Assembly: GCA_003223995.1 (NCBI GenBank)
Contig: QHYA01000040.1
Location: forward strand, 1-41,655
DNA length: 41,655 bases
Reading direction: 5' to 3'
From: Acidobacteriota bacterium
Lineage (GTDB): Bacteria > Acidobacteriota > Polarisedimenticolia > QHYA01
A program made the position numbers and the translations under genes. Positions 22,824 to 34,892 of the stretch are shown here, piece after piece (the stretch's first letter is position 1; each line of letters begins with the position of its first letter). Below the pieces are notes generated by a model. The model did not search any database, was not told where the DNA came from, and saw only the letters and a list, made by a program, of their open reading frames with translations.

Positions 22824-24942
22824 CCGAGCCGGCCCCCAACACGGCGATGTTATCCGTGGACAGATCGACGGTCAACGCCGGACCTTCGAAGTGGCGGCCC
22901 TGCGCCTCGTCGTCCACTGTCGCGGGCTTCAGCTCGCCGACGAGCGTCACCTTGTTTTCGGACACCAGGTGCTCGGCCCTGTCGGCGGTTCCTCTCCTCG
23001 ATCCCGAGATCAGGCTCACGTGGCCGAGGGCCTCGACTCTCTCGATCCTCCGCCCCCGCGCCGGAGAAGTCCCGGCCGAGCCCGGACCCTCCGGCCCCTG
23101 GGATTGATCCACGAGGATCTCATCAGCGTGCAGGGAGGAGCCGGTCTCCCTGTAGGAGCATCCTTCCCGGTAGCGCAGCTGTGCGGACGCCTCCTCGTAG
23201 AACATCTCCGGAGCGGAGATCGTATAGGGGATCTGATTCCCCGCCGAGGTCTGCCGGATCCCACGCGTGACCACTTCTCCCCAGGCATGAGCGATGCCCT
23301 CGTTCTGGTACAGGTCGAGGGATGCGGCCTGAAGGCTCGTCTGCTCCTGCCAGGCTCGCACCCCTCCGCGGAAGGAGGCTTCCCTGGAGGCGGAGAGAAA
23401 GACCGCATCGGGCGATTCGACGAAGACCGGTTTGCCCGAGGCGAACAGCGGGAGCGTGTCGTTCACTGATCCGTCCGAAGGCGCATCGTGGGAGCCCCGC
23501 CCGGCTGGCGGCAGCCGGACATGAACGTTCCCCTGGGCGCGGAGCTGCCCCGCGGCACTGTCGCTCTCCAGACGGTCGGCGACCACCAGCCGGTTCTCCT
23601 GCCGGATCCATGGCCGGCCCCCCTCCAGGCTGATCCGGCTTTCCGCAAACGAGGCTTGCTCGCCGCCGGCCCTCCCTTCGGGGGTCTGCATGCGCACCGA
23701 CCCCCGCGCCGTAGCCGTCCGAAGCCGCCCCGCCTCGATATCGAACGACATCTCCTGCGCCTGAAGCGTTTCTTGTCCGTCCTTCTTCTCCCTCACAAGG
23801 GTCGCCTCCGGACGGGCTTCGACAGCGCGAGGACGCCCCTCGGGGTCGAACCCTATCGCGATCTCCGGAGCTTGAAGGTGCATCGGGCCCTGTTCATCCT
23901 GGCTTTGGAGCTGCGCCTGGCCGGCCAGCACGGCCCGGCTGGGAGAGCCGGGGGCCGGACGGGACAGCTCCAAGCGGGAGGCGGCGAAGGTAATCGGAGG
24001 CCGCGACGGGGCAGCCTGCAGCAGCCCGCGCACGGAGCCCTCGAAGCGGGCCCCTGTAGGCGGCACGGAGGGACCCACGCTCACACGGTCGGCCTCGATC
24101 CATTCCTGCTCGCTGGTCTGGCCCACAAACGCCGGCGGTCCCTGGAGGCCCTGCTGTTGCTCCTGCCGGACCGCTTGGGGACCCTGGTGCGACGGGGCGG
24201 CATTTCGCTCCGGAAGCGATCTCTCCTCGGTTCCCCCGGGAGCAACAGCAGCGGCAACCTGCCCTTGCTCCGGGCCGGCGAACCGGACTCTACCCGCCAG
24301 CACGACTGGCGACTCGCTTGATTTCCGGGACACGCTGGCCGCCGTCACCGTCCATCCCGCGAGAGCTCCCTGATCGCACCGGATCGTGACGGGCCCCGCG
24401 AGCAGCACGGACCCTGTGCCGATCTCCTCTTCCAGCGTTTTCCCCTCTCCGGAGAAGCCTGGCGCGCGGAAGCGAACGGGCCCGGGAGCGGTGATCGTTT
24501 TCTCCTTCGCGAGGTATTTCGCTGAAGGAGCCTCGAACCGCTCCCCCTTCTCGCTCTGGGCGACGACGTTTCCCTCCAGCTCCACCGCCGAGATCTTCCC
24601 CTCTTCCGTCAGGACCTTTCCCTTATCCGCGGAGACGCGCACGGGTCCCGCAGGCCGCTGGATGTCGAAGGACTCGATCCCCTCCAGAAGGATGACGTTC
24701 GATTCCGTCCCGACCATGTGGCTGGCGCGCAGCGAGTAGAGAGGCTTGCCCTCCTGGGTCTGCTCGAAGATGAACTTCTTCATCTCGCTCGACGGGACGC
24801 TGGCAGAGATCGGAGGGGCAGCGCGGGCGCTGCGGGGCGGGGTCCTCCCGCGCAGGATGGAATAGGCGACGTAGCCTGCGAGGGGCACGATCAGGATCAG
24901 GATCATGACCCGCACGTATCGCGTTGGGGTTCTCATCGGCAT
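22762..24942 (-). CDS. LptC-LptA fusion protein (LPS export, periplasmic)
   Basis: A 726-residue protein joining the two periplasmic LPS-bridge functions. It has one N-terminal membrane anchor (YVRVMILILIVPLAGYVAYSIL). An LptC-like jelly-roll follows (KKFIFEQTQEGKPLYSLRAS... GIESFDIQRPAGPVRVSADKG, in outline). A long region carries several OstA/LptA-type repeats (VLAGRVRFAGPEQG, TATARGSVRMQTPEGR, LRAQGNVHVRLPP, RVEALGHVSLISGSRRGTADRAEHL). E. coli splits these into LptC (about 190 residues) and LptA (about 185). The ATG at 24942, five bases after AAGG, puts the anchor at the N-terminus; the ORF-track start adds 77 Arg/Ser-rich residues. The gene runs directly into lptB, confirming its role. 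Confidence 0.88.
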   Translation of the reverse strand: MPMRTPTRYVRVMILILIVPLAGYVAYSILRGRTPPRSARAAPPISASVPSSEMKKFIFEQTQEGKPLYSLRASHMVGTESNVILLEGIESFDIQRPAGPVRVSADKGKVLTEEGKISAVELEGNVVAQSEKGERFEAPSAKYLAKEKTITAPGPVRFRAPGFSGEGKTLEEEIGTGSVLLAGPVTIRCDQGALAGWTVTAASVSRKSSESPVVLAGRVRFAGPEQGQVAAAVAPGGTEERSLPERNAAPSHQGPQAVRQEQQQGLQGPPAFVGQTSEQEWIEADRVSVGPSVPPTGARFEGSVRGLLQAAPSRPPITFAASRLELSRPAPGSPSRAVLAGQAQLQSQDEQGPMHLQAPEIAIGFDPEGRPRAVEARPEATLVREKKDGQETLQAQEMSFDIEAGRLRTATARGSVRMQTPEGRAGGEQASFAESRISLEGGRPWIRQENRLVVADRLESDSAAGQLRAQGNVHVRLPPAGRGSHDAPSDGSVNDTLPLFASGKPVFVESPDAVFLSASREASFRGGVRAWQEQTSLQAASLDLYQNEGIAHAWGEVVTRGIRQTSAGNQIPYTISAPEMFYEEASAQLRYREGCSYRETGSSLHADEILVDQSQGPEGPGSAGTSPARGRRIERVEALGHVSLISGSRRGTADRAEHLVSENKVTLVGELKPATVDDEAQGRHFEGPALTVDLSTDNIAVLGAGSGERGKVRFAQRGRDASGDRR

Positions 24943-25036
24943 CCGGGCCTTCGATCCCCGGTCTGGATCAGGCCCCGACCGGCAGGACCTCCCTGCCGCG
25001 GGCGGGCTGAGTGTTCCGGACCGCTCCGGGGCGGGG

Positions 25037-26287
<1,251 letters not shown>

Positions 26288-26359
26288 TTTAGCGCGATTT
26301 ACCGCGACTCGAGGAGGCTCCGCGGCCTCTTGCGTCCTCCTCCGGGGGGTGGAGTTGCG

Positions 26360-27142
26360 TTAGTGTCCCTTGAAGGACGGCTTGCGCTTTTGGACGAAGG
26401 CCGATGTCCCTTCCTTCATGTCCAGGGTCGCGAAGCAGAGGCCGAACAGCGCGGCCTCCAGCCCCATCGCCTCACCCTGGGACATCTCGCAGCCCCGGCG
26501 AATCGACTCCAGAGCGTAGCGAATGGCGATGGGGCCCTTCGCGAGAATCGTCGCGACGATCTTCTCGGCCGTCTCGATCAACTGCTGCGGATCGACGACC
26601 CGGCTGACGAGGCCGATGCGGAAGGCCTCCTCCGACGTGATCGTCTCGCCGGTCAGGATCAGGTAGGTCGCGTGGGCGCGGCCGACGACCCGGGGGAGCC
26701 TCTGGGTCCCTCCCGCTCCCGGGATCAGGCCGAGGTTGACCTCGGGCTGGCCGAACCTCGCGTTCGTGGAGCAGATCCGGATGTGGCAGGCGAGAGCCAG
26801 CTCGCAGCCCCCGCCGAGGGCGAAGCCGTTGACGGCCGCGATGACCGGTTTGGGGCAGCTCTCGATCCGGTCGAGGACCTCCTGGCCGTGCTCGGAGAAC
26901 GCCTTCCCCCCCGCCGCGTCGAGACCGGACAACTCCTCGATATCGGCCCCGGCGACGAAAGCCTTCTCACCCGCGCCGGTGATGATCATCGCGCCAGCGG
27001 AGCGGTCCGATGTGAAATCGAACACGGCATGAGCGATCTCTGTCAGCAGGCTGCTGCTGAGGGCATTCAGTTTCTGGGGACGGTTGACGGTCAATAGGGC
27101 GACGGCGCCCCGCTTCTCCAGGAGGATGTTGTCGTAGCTCAT
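26360..27142 (-). CDS. Enoyl-CoA hydratase/crotonase family protein
   Basis: 260 residues, full crotonase fold. The oxyanion-hole segments are AFVAGADIEELSGLD and the FALGGGCELALACHIRI block; catalytic acidic residues lie in GQPEVNLGLIPGAGGTQRL. Both Glu of a true hydratase are therefore in place. It would hydrate a trans-2-enoyl-CoA to the 3-hydroxyacyl-CoA, which the next gene downstream in the pathway oxidises. The ATG is preceded by GGAGAGGCC. It lies 12 bases after the 3-hydroxyacyl-CoA dehydrogenase and is surely co-transcribed with it and the thiolase. Confidence 0.94.
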   Translation of the reverse strand: MSYDNILLEKRGAVALLTVNRPQKLNALSSSLLTEIAHAVFDFTSDRSAGAMIITGAGEKAFVAGADIEELSGLDAAGGKAFSEHGQEVLDRIESCPKPVIAAVNGFALGGGCELALACHIRICSTNARFGQPEVNLGLIPGAGGTQRLPRVVGRAHATYLILTGETITSEEAFRIGLVSRVVDPQQLIETAEKIVATILAKGPIAIRYALESIRRGCEMSQGEAMGLEAALFGLCFATLDMKEGTSAFVQKRKPSFKGH

Positions 27143-27154
27143 GGCCTCTCCGCT

Positions 27155-28042
27155 TCAGCGAGCGAGGAAGTCGTTCGGACGGGGCGGTTCGGTCGAGTAG
27201 TCGTAGAAACCCTTGCCGCACTTGCGGCCATGATAGCCGGCCAGGACCATGCGCTTCAGCAGCGGCGGGGGCGCGAATCGGGGTTCGCGGAACTCCTCGA
27301 ACATGATGTTGGCGATGTAGTAGGTCGTGTCGAGCCCGACCAGATCGAGCAGCGTGAAGGGGCCCATCGGGTGTCCGCATCCGAGCCTCATGGCGCTGTC
27401 GATGTCCTCGATCGATCCGACCCCCTCCTCCAGCGCCCGGATGGCGTCGAGGATATAGGGAACGAGGAGGCGATTGACGATGAAGCCGGAGCGATCGGAC
27501 GCCTGCACGGGGGTCTTCCCCAGGGAGCGGACGAAGCCGGTGGCCGTCTCCAGCACCCCCGCATCGGTAGCGAAGGTCCGCACGACCTCCACGAGCTTCA
27601 TCAGCGGGACAGGATTGAAGAAGTGCAGTCCGATGAAACAGCCTGGTCTGCCGGTGGCCGCCATCAGCTCCGTGATCGAGAGGGAAGACGTGTTGCTGGC
27701 GAAGATCGCGTCGGGCTTGCAGATCTTGTCCAGGCGCTTGAAGGTGTCCCGTTTCGGATCGAGGCTCTCGACGATCGCCTCCACGATCAGATCGCAGTCG
27801 GCCAGGTCCGCAAGGGTCGTCGTGCCGGTGAGGCGCCCCATGACGGCCGGCTTCTCCTCGGGCTTCAGCTTCCCCTTTTCGACCCCCTTGCTCAAGGACT
27901 TGTCGATGGCTGCCAGACCCTGGCGCAAGAGATCGTCGGAGACCTCGCGGACGACCGTGCGGTAGCCGGCCTGAGCTGACACCTGTGCGATGCCTGAGCC
28001 CATCAGACCGCATCCTACGACCCCTACCTTCCCGATTTTCAT
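27155..28042 (-). CDS. 3-hydroxybutyryl-CoA dehydrogenase family protein
   Basis: An NAD-dependent 3-hydroxyacyl-CoA dehydrogenase, 295 residues. The Rossmann motif [15 protein letters not shown] is at the N-terminus. The catalytic His is in [19 protein letters not shown], and the Ser/Asn region is [13 protein letters not shown]. The C-terminal helical domain has [32 protein letters not shown] and the terminal [10 protein letters not shown] set the start at the ATG at 28042 rather than the ORF-track start, because the extra 24 residues overlap the thiolase gene and lack family similarity. GGGGGAAAAATCC precedes it. It is the short monofunctional type, as in butyryl-CoA or polyhydroxybutyrate pathways and short-chain beta-oxidation. 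Confidence 0.94.
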   Translation of the reverse strand: MKIGKVGVVGCGLMGSGIAQVSAQAGYRTVVREVSDDLLRQGLAAIDKSLSKGVEKGKLKPEEKPAVMGRLTGTTTLADLADCDLIVEAIVESLDPKRDTFKRLDKICKPDAIFASNTSSLSITELMAATGRPGCFIGLHFFNPVPLMKLVEVVRTFATDAGVLETATGFVRSLGKTPVQASDRSGFIVNRLLVPYILDAIRALEEGVGSIEDIDSAMRLGCGHPMGPFTLLDLVGLDTTYYIANIMFEEFREPRFAPPPLLKRMVLAGYHGRKCGKGFYDYSTEPPRPNDFLAR

Positions 28043-28065
28043 GGATTTTTCCCCCGGAGGTTCTC

Positions 28066-29244
28066 TCAGCACGCCTCGACGACCATCGCCACCCCCTGCC
28101 CTCCGCCGATGCAAGCGGAGGCGACGCCGTGGCGGCCCCTGCGCCGGCGCAACTCCAGCAAGAGCGTCAGCACCAGCCGGGTGCCCGTCGCTCCAAGAGG
28201 GTGTCCCAGGGCGATCGCCCCGCCGTTGACATTGACCTTCTCGCGATCGAGCTTCAACTCCTTCTCGACCGCGAGGTACTGGGCCGCGAAAGCCTCGTTG
28301 ATCTCGAACAGGTCCACATCCTGAAGACCCAGAGACGCCCGTTCGATGGCCTTCCGGATGGCCGGCACGGGCCCGATGCCCATCATGCGGGGCTCGACCC
28401 CGGCGAAGGCCCAGGAGACTATCCGCCCCAGCGGCTTCGCTCCCGATCGTGCCGCCGCTTCGGAGGAGGCGACGATGACCGCGGCCGCCCCGTCCACGAT
28501 GCCGGAAGCATTTCCTGCCGTGACAAGCTCTCCCTTCGGGAAAGCCGGGGGGAGCCTCGCGAGCCCCTCGAGCGTGGAGTCCGGACGGCGATGGTCGTCC
28601 TCGCGGACCAGCCGGGCCTCCCTCCGCTCGAGCACCTCGACAGGGACGATCTCCTCGTCGAACTTACCGGCTCGGTAGGCCGCTTCGGCCGCTTGCTGGC
28701 TGCGCAGTGCGTAGGCGTCCGCCTGCTGGCGCGTAATCCCCTTCTCGCGGGCGAGGACCTCGGCCGTTCCCGCCATCGTCAACCCGGCGCAGTTGTCCAT
28801 CAGCGCCACCATGAGCAGATCCTCGAGCTTCCCCTCCCCCAGCCGAAGCCCGCTGCGCAGCCCCCGGATTACATGGGGGGCCTGAGTCATGTTCTCCATC
28901 CCGCCAGCAAGCACCCTTTCGGCTTCCCCGAGATGGATCATCTGCGCCCCGCTCACGATGGACTGGATTCCCGACCCGCACAGCCTGTTCACCGTCAGAG
29001 CCGGCACGCCAACCGGTAGACCGGCCTTGAGGGCGACATGACGGGCTCCGTAGGAGGCGTTGCCCGAGGTCTGGAGGGCGTTTCCGAAGACGACGTGATC
29101 GATCTCGCCCGGCCGCAGTCCGCTGCGCTCCAGAGCGGCGCGGGCGGCGATCGCCCCCAGGTCGATATCGGTGATGTCGCGGAAGTGACCCGTGTACTCG
29201 GCCATGGGCGTGCGCGCCCCGGCGATGATGACGATATCTTTCAC
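28066..29244 (-). CDS. Acetyl-CoA C-acetyltransferase (thiolase)
   Basis: 392 residues, full length. The nucleophilic Cys is in [17 protein letters not shown] near residue 88, the second active-site loop is [11 protein letters not shown], the His is in [14 protein letters not shown], and the second Cys is in [12 protein letters not shown]. It catalyses reversible condensation of two acetyl-CoA or thiolytic cleavage of 3-ketoacyl-CoA. The start is a GTG preceded by CCGGAGAG. With the dehydrogenase and hydratase after it, it forms a compact beta-oxidation or C4 cassette; the acyl-CoA dehydrogenase for the first step is 8 kb away on the same strand. The direction of the pathway in the cell is not determinable here. 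Confidence 0.95.
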   Translation of the reverse strand: MKDIVIIAGARTPMAEYTGHFRDITDIDLGAIAARAALERSGLRPGEIDHVVFGNALQTSGNASYGARHVALKAGLPVGVPALTVNRLCGSGIQSIVSGAQMIHLGEAERVLAGGMENMTQAPHVIRGLRSGLRLGEGKLEDLLMVALMDNCAGLTMAGTAEVLAREKGITRQQADAYALRSQQAAEAAYRAGKFDEEIVPVEVLERREARLVREDDHRRPDSTLEGLARLPPAFPKGELVTAGNASGIVDGAAAVIVASSEAAARSGAKPLGRIVSWAFAGVEPRMMGIGPVPAIRKAIERASLGLQDVDLFEINEAFAAQYLAVEKELKLDREKVNVNGGAIALGHPLGATGTRLVLTLLLELRRRRGRHGVASACIGGGQGVAMVVEAC

Positions 29245-29337
29245 GGGAAATCTCTCCGGTCCGCCAGGAGCCGATTCTACCAGAGGAGGCGCGGCGCGGG
29301 CGAACAGTCGCGCCGGGGTGAAGCCCCAGCGACTCCG

Positions 29338-30066
29338 TCAGAAGGGGTGAAGGGGCGTGCGGCTCCGGAAGCTCCTGCGGTAATCCGGGGAATCTTCGAT
29401 CGTGATGCTGCGGCACATCTCGGCGAGGCGGGAGCGAAGAGCCGAGCCGATGACCCCTTCCAGGGTCTCGCGTTTCTGCATCCGCTCCGTGGGGACGTCA
29501 GGAAGGTTCGAGGTCACGATCGTTGTCTTCCTCTCGTTGTAGCGAGAGGTCAGGATGTAGAAGAGGGTCTCCTGCACCCAGCCTGTCGGCCGGCCCGAGC
29601 CGAGGTCGTCGAGCACGAGAGCGTCTACGCTGACCACGGGCTGAAGGATTTCCAGCTCCGATCCCTGGGAGGCCGGATCATATGTCCCCTGGATCGCCTT
29701 GAGAAGCTCCCGAAAGTCATAGAAGAGTCCCGCCGCGCCTTTTTCCGCGATGAGCCTTTTCAAGACGGATACGGCCAGGTGGGTCTTCCCGACGCCGGGA
29801 GGGCCCAGGAACATCAGACCCCCCTCGACGTCCGGATAGGCTTGGACGAACTCGAGGGCTAGCCGGCGGGCCTTCTTCAGGTCCGCCGTCATCTCATCGA
29901 AATTTCCCAGCTCGCATTGCAGATATCTTCGGGGAACCCGCGCACGTGTCAGAAGCCGCTCCCTCCGTGAGTGGAGGGCGCAGCCACAGCGCGCTGCGAG
30001 ACGACGTCCTGCCGTCTCTACGATCCTGAAGCCTGAGCCCTCGCAGTCGGGGCAGATGGCATCCAT
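29338..30066 (-). CDS. DnaC/IstB-like AAA+ ATPase with N-terminal zinc finger
   Basis: A 242-residue ATPase related to helicase loader DnaC/DnaI. The first 30 residues carry four Cys (C5, C8 and a CGC pair near 27-29), a likely zinc site. The AAA+ core has Walker A GPPGVGKTHLAVSV, Walker B VDALVLDDLGSG, sensor 1 TTIVTSNLP and an Arg finger region ALRSRLAEM. No IS21 transposase accompanies it, so it is more likely a replication helicase loader than IstB. The ATG follows GGGGGGCCGCGC and is 13 bases after the sigma-factor gene, with which it is probably co-transcribed. The 93 bases between it and the thiolase gene show nothing recognisable. Confidence 0.88.
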   Translation of the reverse strand: MDAICPDCEGSGFRIVETAGRRLAARCGCALHSRRERLLTRARVPRRYLQCELGNFDEMTADLKKARRLALEFVQAYPDVEGGLMFLGPPGVGKTHLAVSVLKRLIAEKGAAGLFYDFRELLKAIQGTYDPASQGSELEILQPVVSVDALVLDDLGSGRPTGWVQETLFYILTSRYNERKTTIVTSNLPDVPTERMQKRETLEGVIGSALRSRLAEMCRSITIEDSPDYRRSFRSRTPLHPF

Positions 30067-30079
30067 GCGCGGCCCCCCG

Positions 30080-30940
30080 TCAGTTGAGGTAGACCCGCAG
30101 CATCTGGCACTTCGCCGATCGGCGCAGCTTCTCGAGCGCCTGGACCTCGATCTGCCGGATCCGCTCTCGTGAGAGGTTGAGCATCTCCCCGATCTCCTTC
30201 AGCGTCCTCGGCTCGTCGCCATCCAGACCGAAGCGCAGCCGGATCACGCGGCCTTCCTTCGCGTCCAACTCCCCCAGCGCGGAGCGGAGCTGGTTGCGCA
30301 TGGCCTGACGGACCAGGACCTTGTCTGCCGAGGGGATGACCGTCTGCTCGATCTTGTCCGAGAGGCGGAAGTCGTGCTCCTCGTCGATGATCGCCGAGAG
30401 GGAGATGTTCTCGTCGGAGACCTGGAGGAGGTTGGTGATCTCCTCGACCGAGACCTCCATCCGGCTGGCAAGCTCCTCGTTGGTCGGCAGACGGGCCAGC
30501 TCAGTCGTCATCGACGACTGAGTCTTGCCGATCCGGTAGAGCAGGTTCGCCTGTTTCTGTGGCAGCCGGAAGGCGCCGGAGCTCTCCGAAAGTGCATGGA
30601 TGACGGACTGGCGGATCCACCAGACCGCGTAGGTGATGAACTTGACGTTCTTCTTCGGGTCGTAACGCTTGGCAGCCTCGATCAGGCCGATGTTCCCCTC
30701 GTTGATGAGGTCGAGGAAAGACAGGCCGCAGCCGCGGTAACGCTTCGCATAGGAGACGACGAAGCGGAGGTTCGCCTCGACGAGCTTCTGCAGAGCCGGC
30801 TGGTTCCCCTTGCGGATCAGATCGCCGAGACGCCGTTCCTCCTCCACGGTGATCCGCGGGAACTTGGCGATCTCCTTCAGGTATTTTTTCAGGGACTCGG
30901 AGGTCGCGGCCCCCTTTCGCTCCGACCTTTCCTGGTCCAT
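30080..30940 (-). CDS. Sigma-70 family RNA polymerase factor (group 2, RpoD/RpoS-like)
   Basis: 286 residues with the complete core of a primary-type sigma factor: region 1.2 (SLKKYLKEIAKFPRITVEEE), region 2 (LVEANLRFVVSYAKRY, FLDLINEGNIGLIEAAKRYD, FITYAVWWIRQSVIHAL), region 3 (RLPTNEELASRMEVSVEEI) and region 4 (GEVVI-like turn, RTLKEIGEMLNLSRERIRQIE). It lacks the long N-terminal region 1.1 of housekeeping RpoD, so it is a group 2 alternative factor, comparable to RpoS or HrdB-like stress factors. Its own promoter has an unusual palindrome. The hsp20 and dnaK genes directly upstream suggest a stress connection. Confidence 0.93.
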   Translation of the reverse strand: MDQERSERKGAATSESLKKYLKEIAKFPRITVEEERRLGDLIRKGNQPALQKLVEANLRFVVSYAKRYRGCGLSFLDLINEGNIGLIEAAKRYDPKKNVKFITYAVWWIRQSVIHALSESSGAFRLPQKQANLLYRIGKTQSSMTTELARLPTNEELASRMEVSVEEITNLLQVSDENISLSAIIDEEHDFRLSDKIEQTVIPSADKVLVRQAMRNQLRSALGELDAKEGRVIRLRFGLDGDEPRTLKEIGEMLNLSRERIRQIEVQALEKLRRSAKCQMLRVYLN

Positions 30941-30953
30941 CCGCCCTCCCTGG

Positions 30954-30973
30954 CGCGGGCATTATAGCCCGCG
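30954..30973 (-). promoter_or_regulatory. Sigma-factor promoter: consensus TATAAT inside an inverted repeat
   Basis: On the minus strand CGCGGGC-TATAAT-GCCCGCG places a perfect -10 hexamer (30961-30966) exactly in the loop of a 7-bp inverted repeat. Transcription would begin near 30954, leaving a leader of about 14 bases that is almost all ribosome-binding site (AGGGAGGGCGG) before the ATG at 30940. No good -35 lies at the normal distance. The symmetry suggests a repressor or activator site over the promoter. Confidence 0.6.
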
Positions 30974-31029
30974 ATGCGGCCGCAAGGGATCCGCAGGGCC
31001 TGCAAATCTCACCAGTCAGGGGTGGCCGA

Positions 31030-31482
31030 TCAGTCCGGCTGCACCTCTATCCGCCTGGGACGGCTCTCCATCTTCTTGGGGAGCGTGATGGTCAGCACGC
31101 CGTCACGGTAGGAGGCGGCGATCCTGTCCTGCTCCACACCGACCGGGAGCGAGAAGCTGCGAAGAAAGCGACCGTAGGAGCGCTCGACGCGGTGGAAGTG
31201 TTCAGCCTCGTCCCCACGGTCCATCCGTCGCTCCCCACGCAGCGTCAAGACCCCTTCCGCGAGGCTGATGTCGATGTCCTTCCTCGTCAAACCCGGCAAC
31301 TCGCAGTAGATGACGAGGTCTGTTTCGGTCTCGAGGATGTCCGCTGATGGAGTCCAGGAACCGACCGCGTTCGGGTCCTCTCCTCCGTACCTCGGCTCCG
31401 CGAGCGCCGTCTCGAAGAGACGATTCATTCTCTCCTGGATGGCAAGGAGGTCCTTGAATGGTTCGCGCACTTTGGAGGGCAT
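31030..31482 (-). CDS. Small heat-shock protein, Hsp20/alpha-crystallin family
   Basis: An ATP-independent holdase chaperone of 150 residues. A short N-terminal arm (KDLLAIQERMNRLFETAL) precedes the alpha-crystallin domain (WTPSADILETETDLVIYCEL, LTRKDIDISLAEGVLTLRGE), followed by the conserved GRFLRSFSLPVGVEQDRIAA and the A-x-x-x-n-G-L-like motif ASYRDGVLTITLPK. GGAGGAAAGGTAGA gives it a strong ribosome-binding site. It lies 47 bases after dnaK and is probably on the same transcript, an economical pairing of folding and holding chaperones. Confidence 0.94.
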   Translation of the reverse strand: MPSKVREPFKDLLAIQERMNRLFETALAEPRYGGEDPNAVGSWTPSADILETETDLVIYCELPGLTRKDIDISLAEGVLTLRGERRMDRGDEAEHFHRVERSYGRFLRSFSLPVGVEQDRIAASYRDGVLTITLPKKMESRPRRIEVQPD

Positions 31483-31529
31483 TCTACCTTTCCTCCCGAT
31501 TCCTCGAGCGGCTCGCTGGGCGGAAGCCC

Positions 31530-33458
<1,929 letters not shown>

Positions 33459-33491
33459 TCGCGCGGACCTCCTCGCCTCATGTGTCCCTGT

Positions 33492-33520
33492 CTTCTAAGA
33501 CCGGTCGCAGGCGGTGTCAA
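33492..33520 (-). promoter_or_regulatory. Sigma-70 type promoter for dnaK
   Basis: Minus strand TTGACA (33515-33520), 17-base spacer, then TAGAAG (33492-33497). The -35 is perfect and the -10 matches four of six bases. An imperfect inverted repeat (TGTCAAGG...CCTTCGACA, 33515-33536) overlaps the -35 and could be an operator or the tail hairpin of the gene upstream. Confidence 0.6.
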
Positions 33521-33557
33521 GGATCACCCTTCGACAGGACCACTCTTCGACCGTGTC

Positions 33558-34820
33558 TCAGCGACGCTGGGACCCTTCGAGCGCATCGATCCCTCCTTCG
33601 ATGACCAGCCTCTGGCTGGCGCTGAAGAAGTAGCTGACGGCCAGCGCGGTGTCGTTCTCTCCCGAGGGGCCGCTGCCCGAGATGTCGTAGCGGGTCGGCT
33701 CGATCCGGTACGAGTAGGGGCGACCCCAGGGATCGTGCAAGTCCTCGGGCGCGAGCACTCCTTGCGTTTCGAGAGCTTCCAGGGACTTCGGCAAGGCCCC
33801 CTTCTCGAGGTAGAAGACCCTCAACCCGAGGTCGATCCTGGAAAGCCGGCTCCTGCTGACAGGCCGGCTTACCTCGTCCGGGGTCAAGACCCCTCCCCTG
33901 CCGAGGGGCGAGAGGGGGTTCCAAGGCACCATCAACACGGACAGAACTGCGAGCAGGGGAAGACCCGCTCGGGCCACCGCGTTCCACGAGGAGCTCCTGC
34001 GTGCGTGGGCCGCGCCACCCGTCCCGGCGTCCTCCGTCTTCTCCTCCAGCAGGTTCCGGTTGAGCAGGTCGTAGAGGATCCTGCAGGTCTCGAAGTCACC
34101 CAACTTGGACCTGTCGATGACGTCCTGCACGGTGCTTCTGCCGTCGACTAGCCGGAAGACCGCCTCTTCCTCGGGAGCGAGGGATACCCCTCGCGGAAGG
34201 GAACCGTCCTGCCCGCCGAAGCCGAACTCGACGTCGGTGTCGTAAACCGAGCTTCCGCCTCGCGGTATGTGGGGGACGGTGTCCCTGGCCCTGGCGAAGA
34301 CGATATCGAAGGAGGGAATCCGCCTCTCGATGATCGGCCACTCATCCATCGTCCTGGCCCCCTCCATCAGGACGGTGTCGGCGCTCAGCGCTGTGAACAC
34401 CTGTGGGTCGTGGTCAACGCTTTCTTCCTGGCTGAAGTGGTACTCGCCGTCCTTCCAACGGAAGAGGTTGTAGATGATCTGTGTCATCTGGACCTGAAGG
34501 ACCTCCTTGAGGTCGGCCTGGGTGATCATCTTCTGGTCCAGAAGGATGGTGCCGAGCCGCTGCAGGGTGGAAGCCTGGATCTTCAGCGCTTCCTGTAACC
34601 GCGCTGGCGTGAGCTTGCCGGTCTTTACGAGCAAGGAGCCGATGCGCTCCTCCAGGCCACGGTGGACCGTCTCTGCATAAACAACCTGCCCATTCAGGAA
34701 GGAGACGGAGACAGCCTCTTCCTGCCGCCGCAGCGTGAGGACACCGGTTTTTCGCTGGATGCCGATCAACTGAAAGATGTCGGTCAGGCCGAAATCCTTC
34801 AGAGTCCCCTGAAGCGCCAC
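33558..34820 (-). CDS. DUF4388 (PatA-like N-terminal) protein with membrane segment and pseudopilin-like C-terminus
   Basis: 420 residues in three parts. Residues 1-100 are a DUF4388 domain (GTLKDFGLTDIFQLIGIQRK, LNGQVVYAETV), continuing into a winged-helix-like segment (RLGTILLDQKMITQADLKEV). After a middle region, one membrane helix lies near residue 290 (GLPLLAVLSVLMVPW). The last 110 residues (LRVFYLEKGALPKSLEAL, DPWGRPYSYRIEP, YDISGSGPSGEND) look like the soluble domain of GspG-type major pseudopilins. DUF4388 proteins often act with two-component, gliding or secretion systems. The start is GTG behind CGGAGGAGGAT. It follows the TPR protein by 72 bases. Its function is unknown; a sensor or assembly role at the membrane is my inference. 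Confidence 0.8.
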   Translation of the reverse strand: MALQGTLKDFGLTDIFQLIGIQRKTGVLTLRRQEEAVSVSFLNGQVVYAETVHRGLEERIGSLLVKTGKLTPARLQEALKIQASTLQRLGTILLDQKMITQADLKEVLQVQMTQIIYNLFRWKDGEYHFSQEESVDHDPQVFTALSADTVLMEGARTMDEWPIIERRIPSFDIVFARARDTVPHIPRGGSSVYDTDVEFGFGGQDGSLPRGVSLAPEEEAVFRLVDGRSTVQDVIDRSKLGDFETCRILYDLLNRNLLEEKTEDAGTGGAAHARRSSSWNAVARAGLPLLAVLSVLMVPWNPLSPLGRGGVLTPDEVSRPVSRSRLSRIDLGLRVFYLEKGALPKSLEALETQGVLAPEDLHDPWGRPYSYRIEPTRYDISGSGPSGENDTALAVSYFFSASQRLVIEGGIDALEGSQRR

Positions 34821-34892
34821 ATCCTCCTCCGTGCGTTTCTTGTGTGGGGCAGCGGCAGCGGCTCGTTCAAGGCGATGGGCTCCATCCGCGTG

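Noticed and set aside
29338-30066. IstB-type transposition helper
   Set aside because: No IS21 transposase or terminal repeats nearby; context with a sigma factor fits a DnaC-like loader.
33459-33557. CIRCE element before dnaK
   Set aside because: No TTAGCACTC-N9-GAGTGCTAA or close variant was found.
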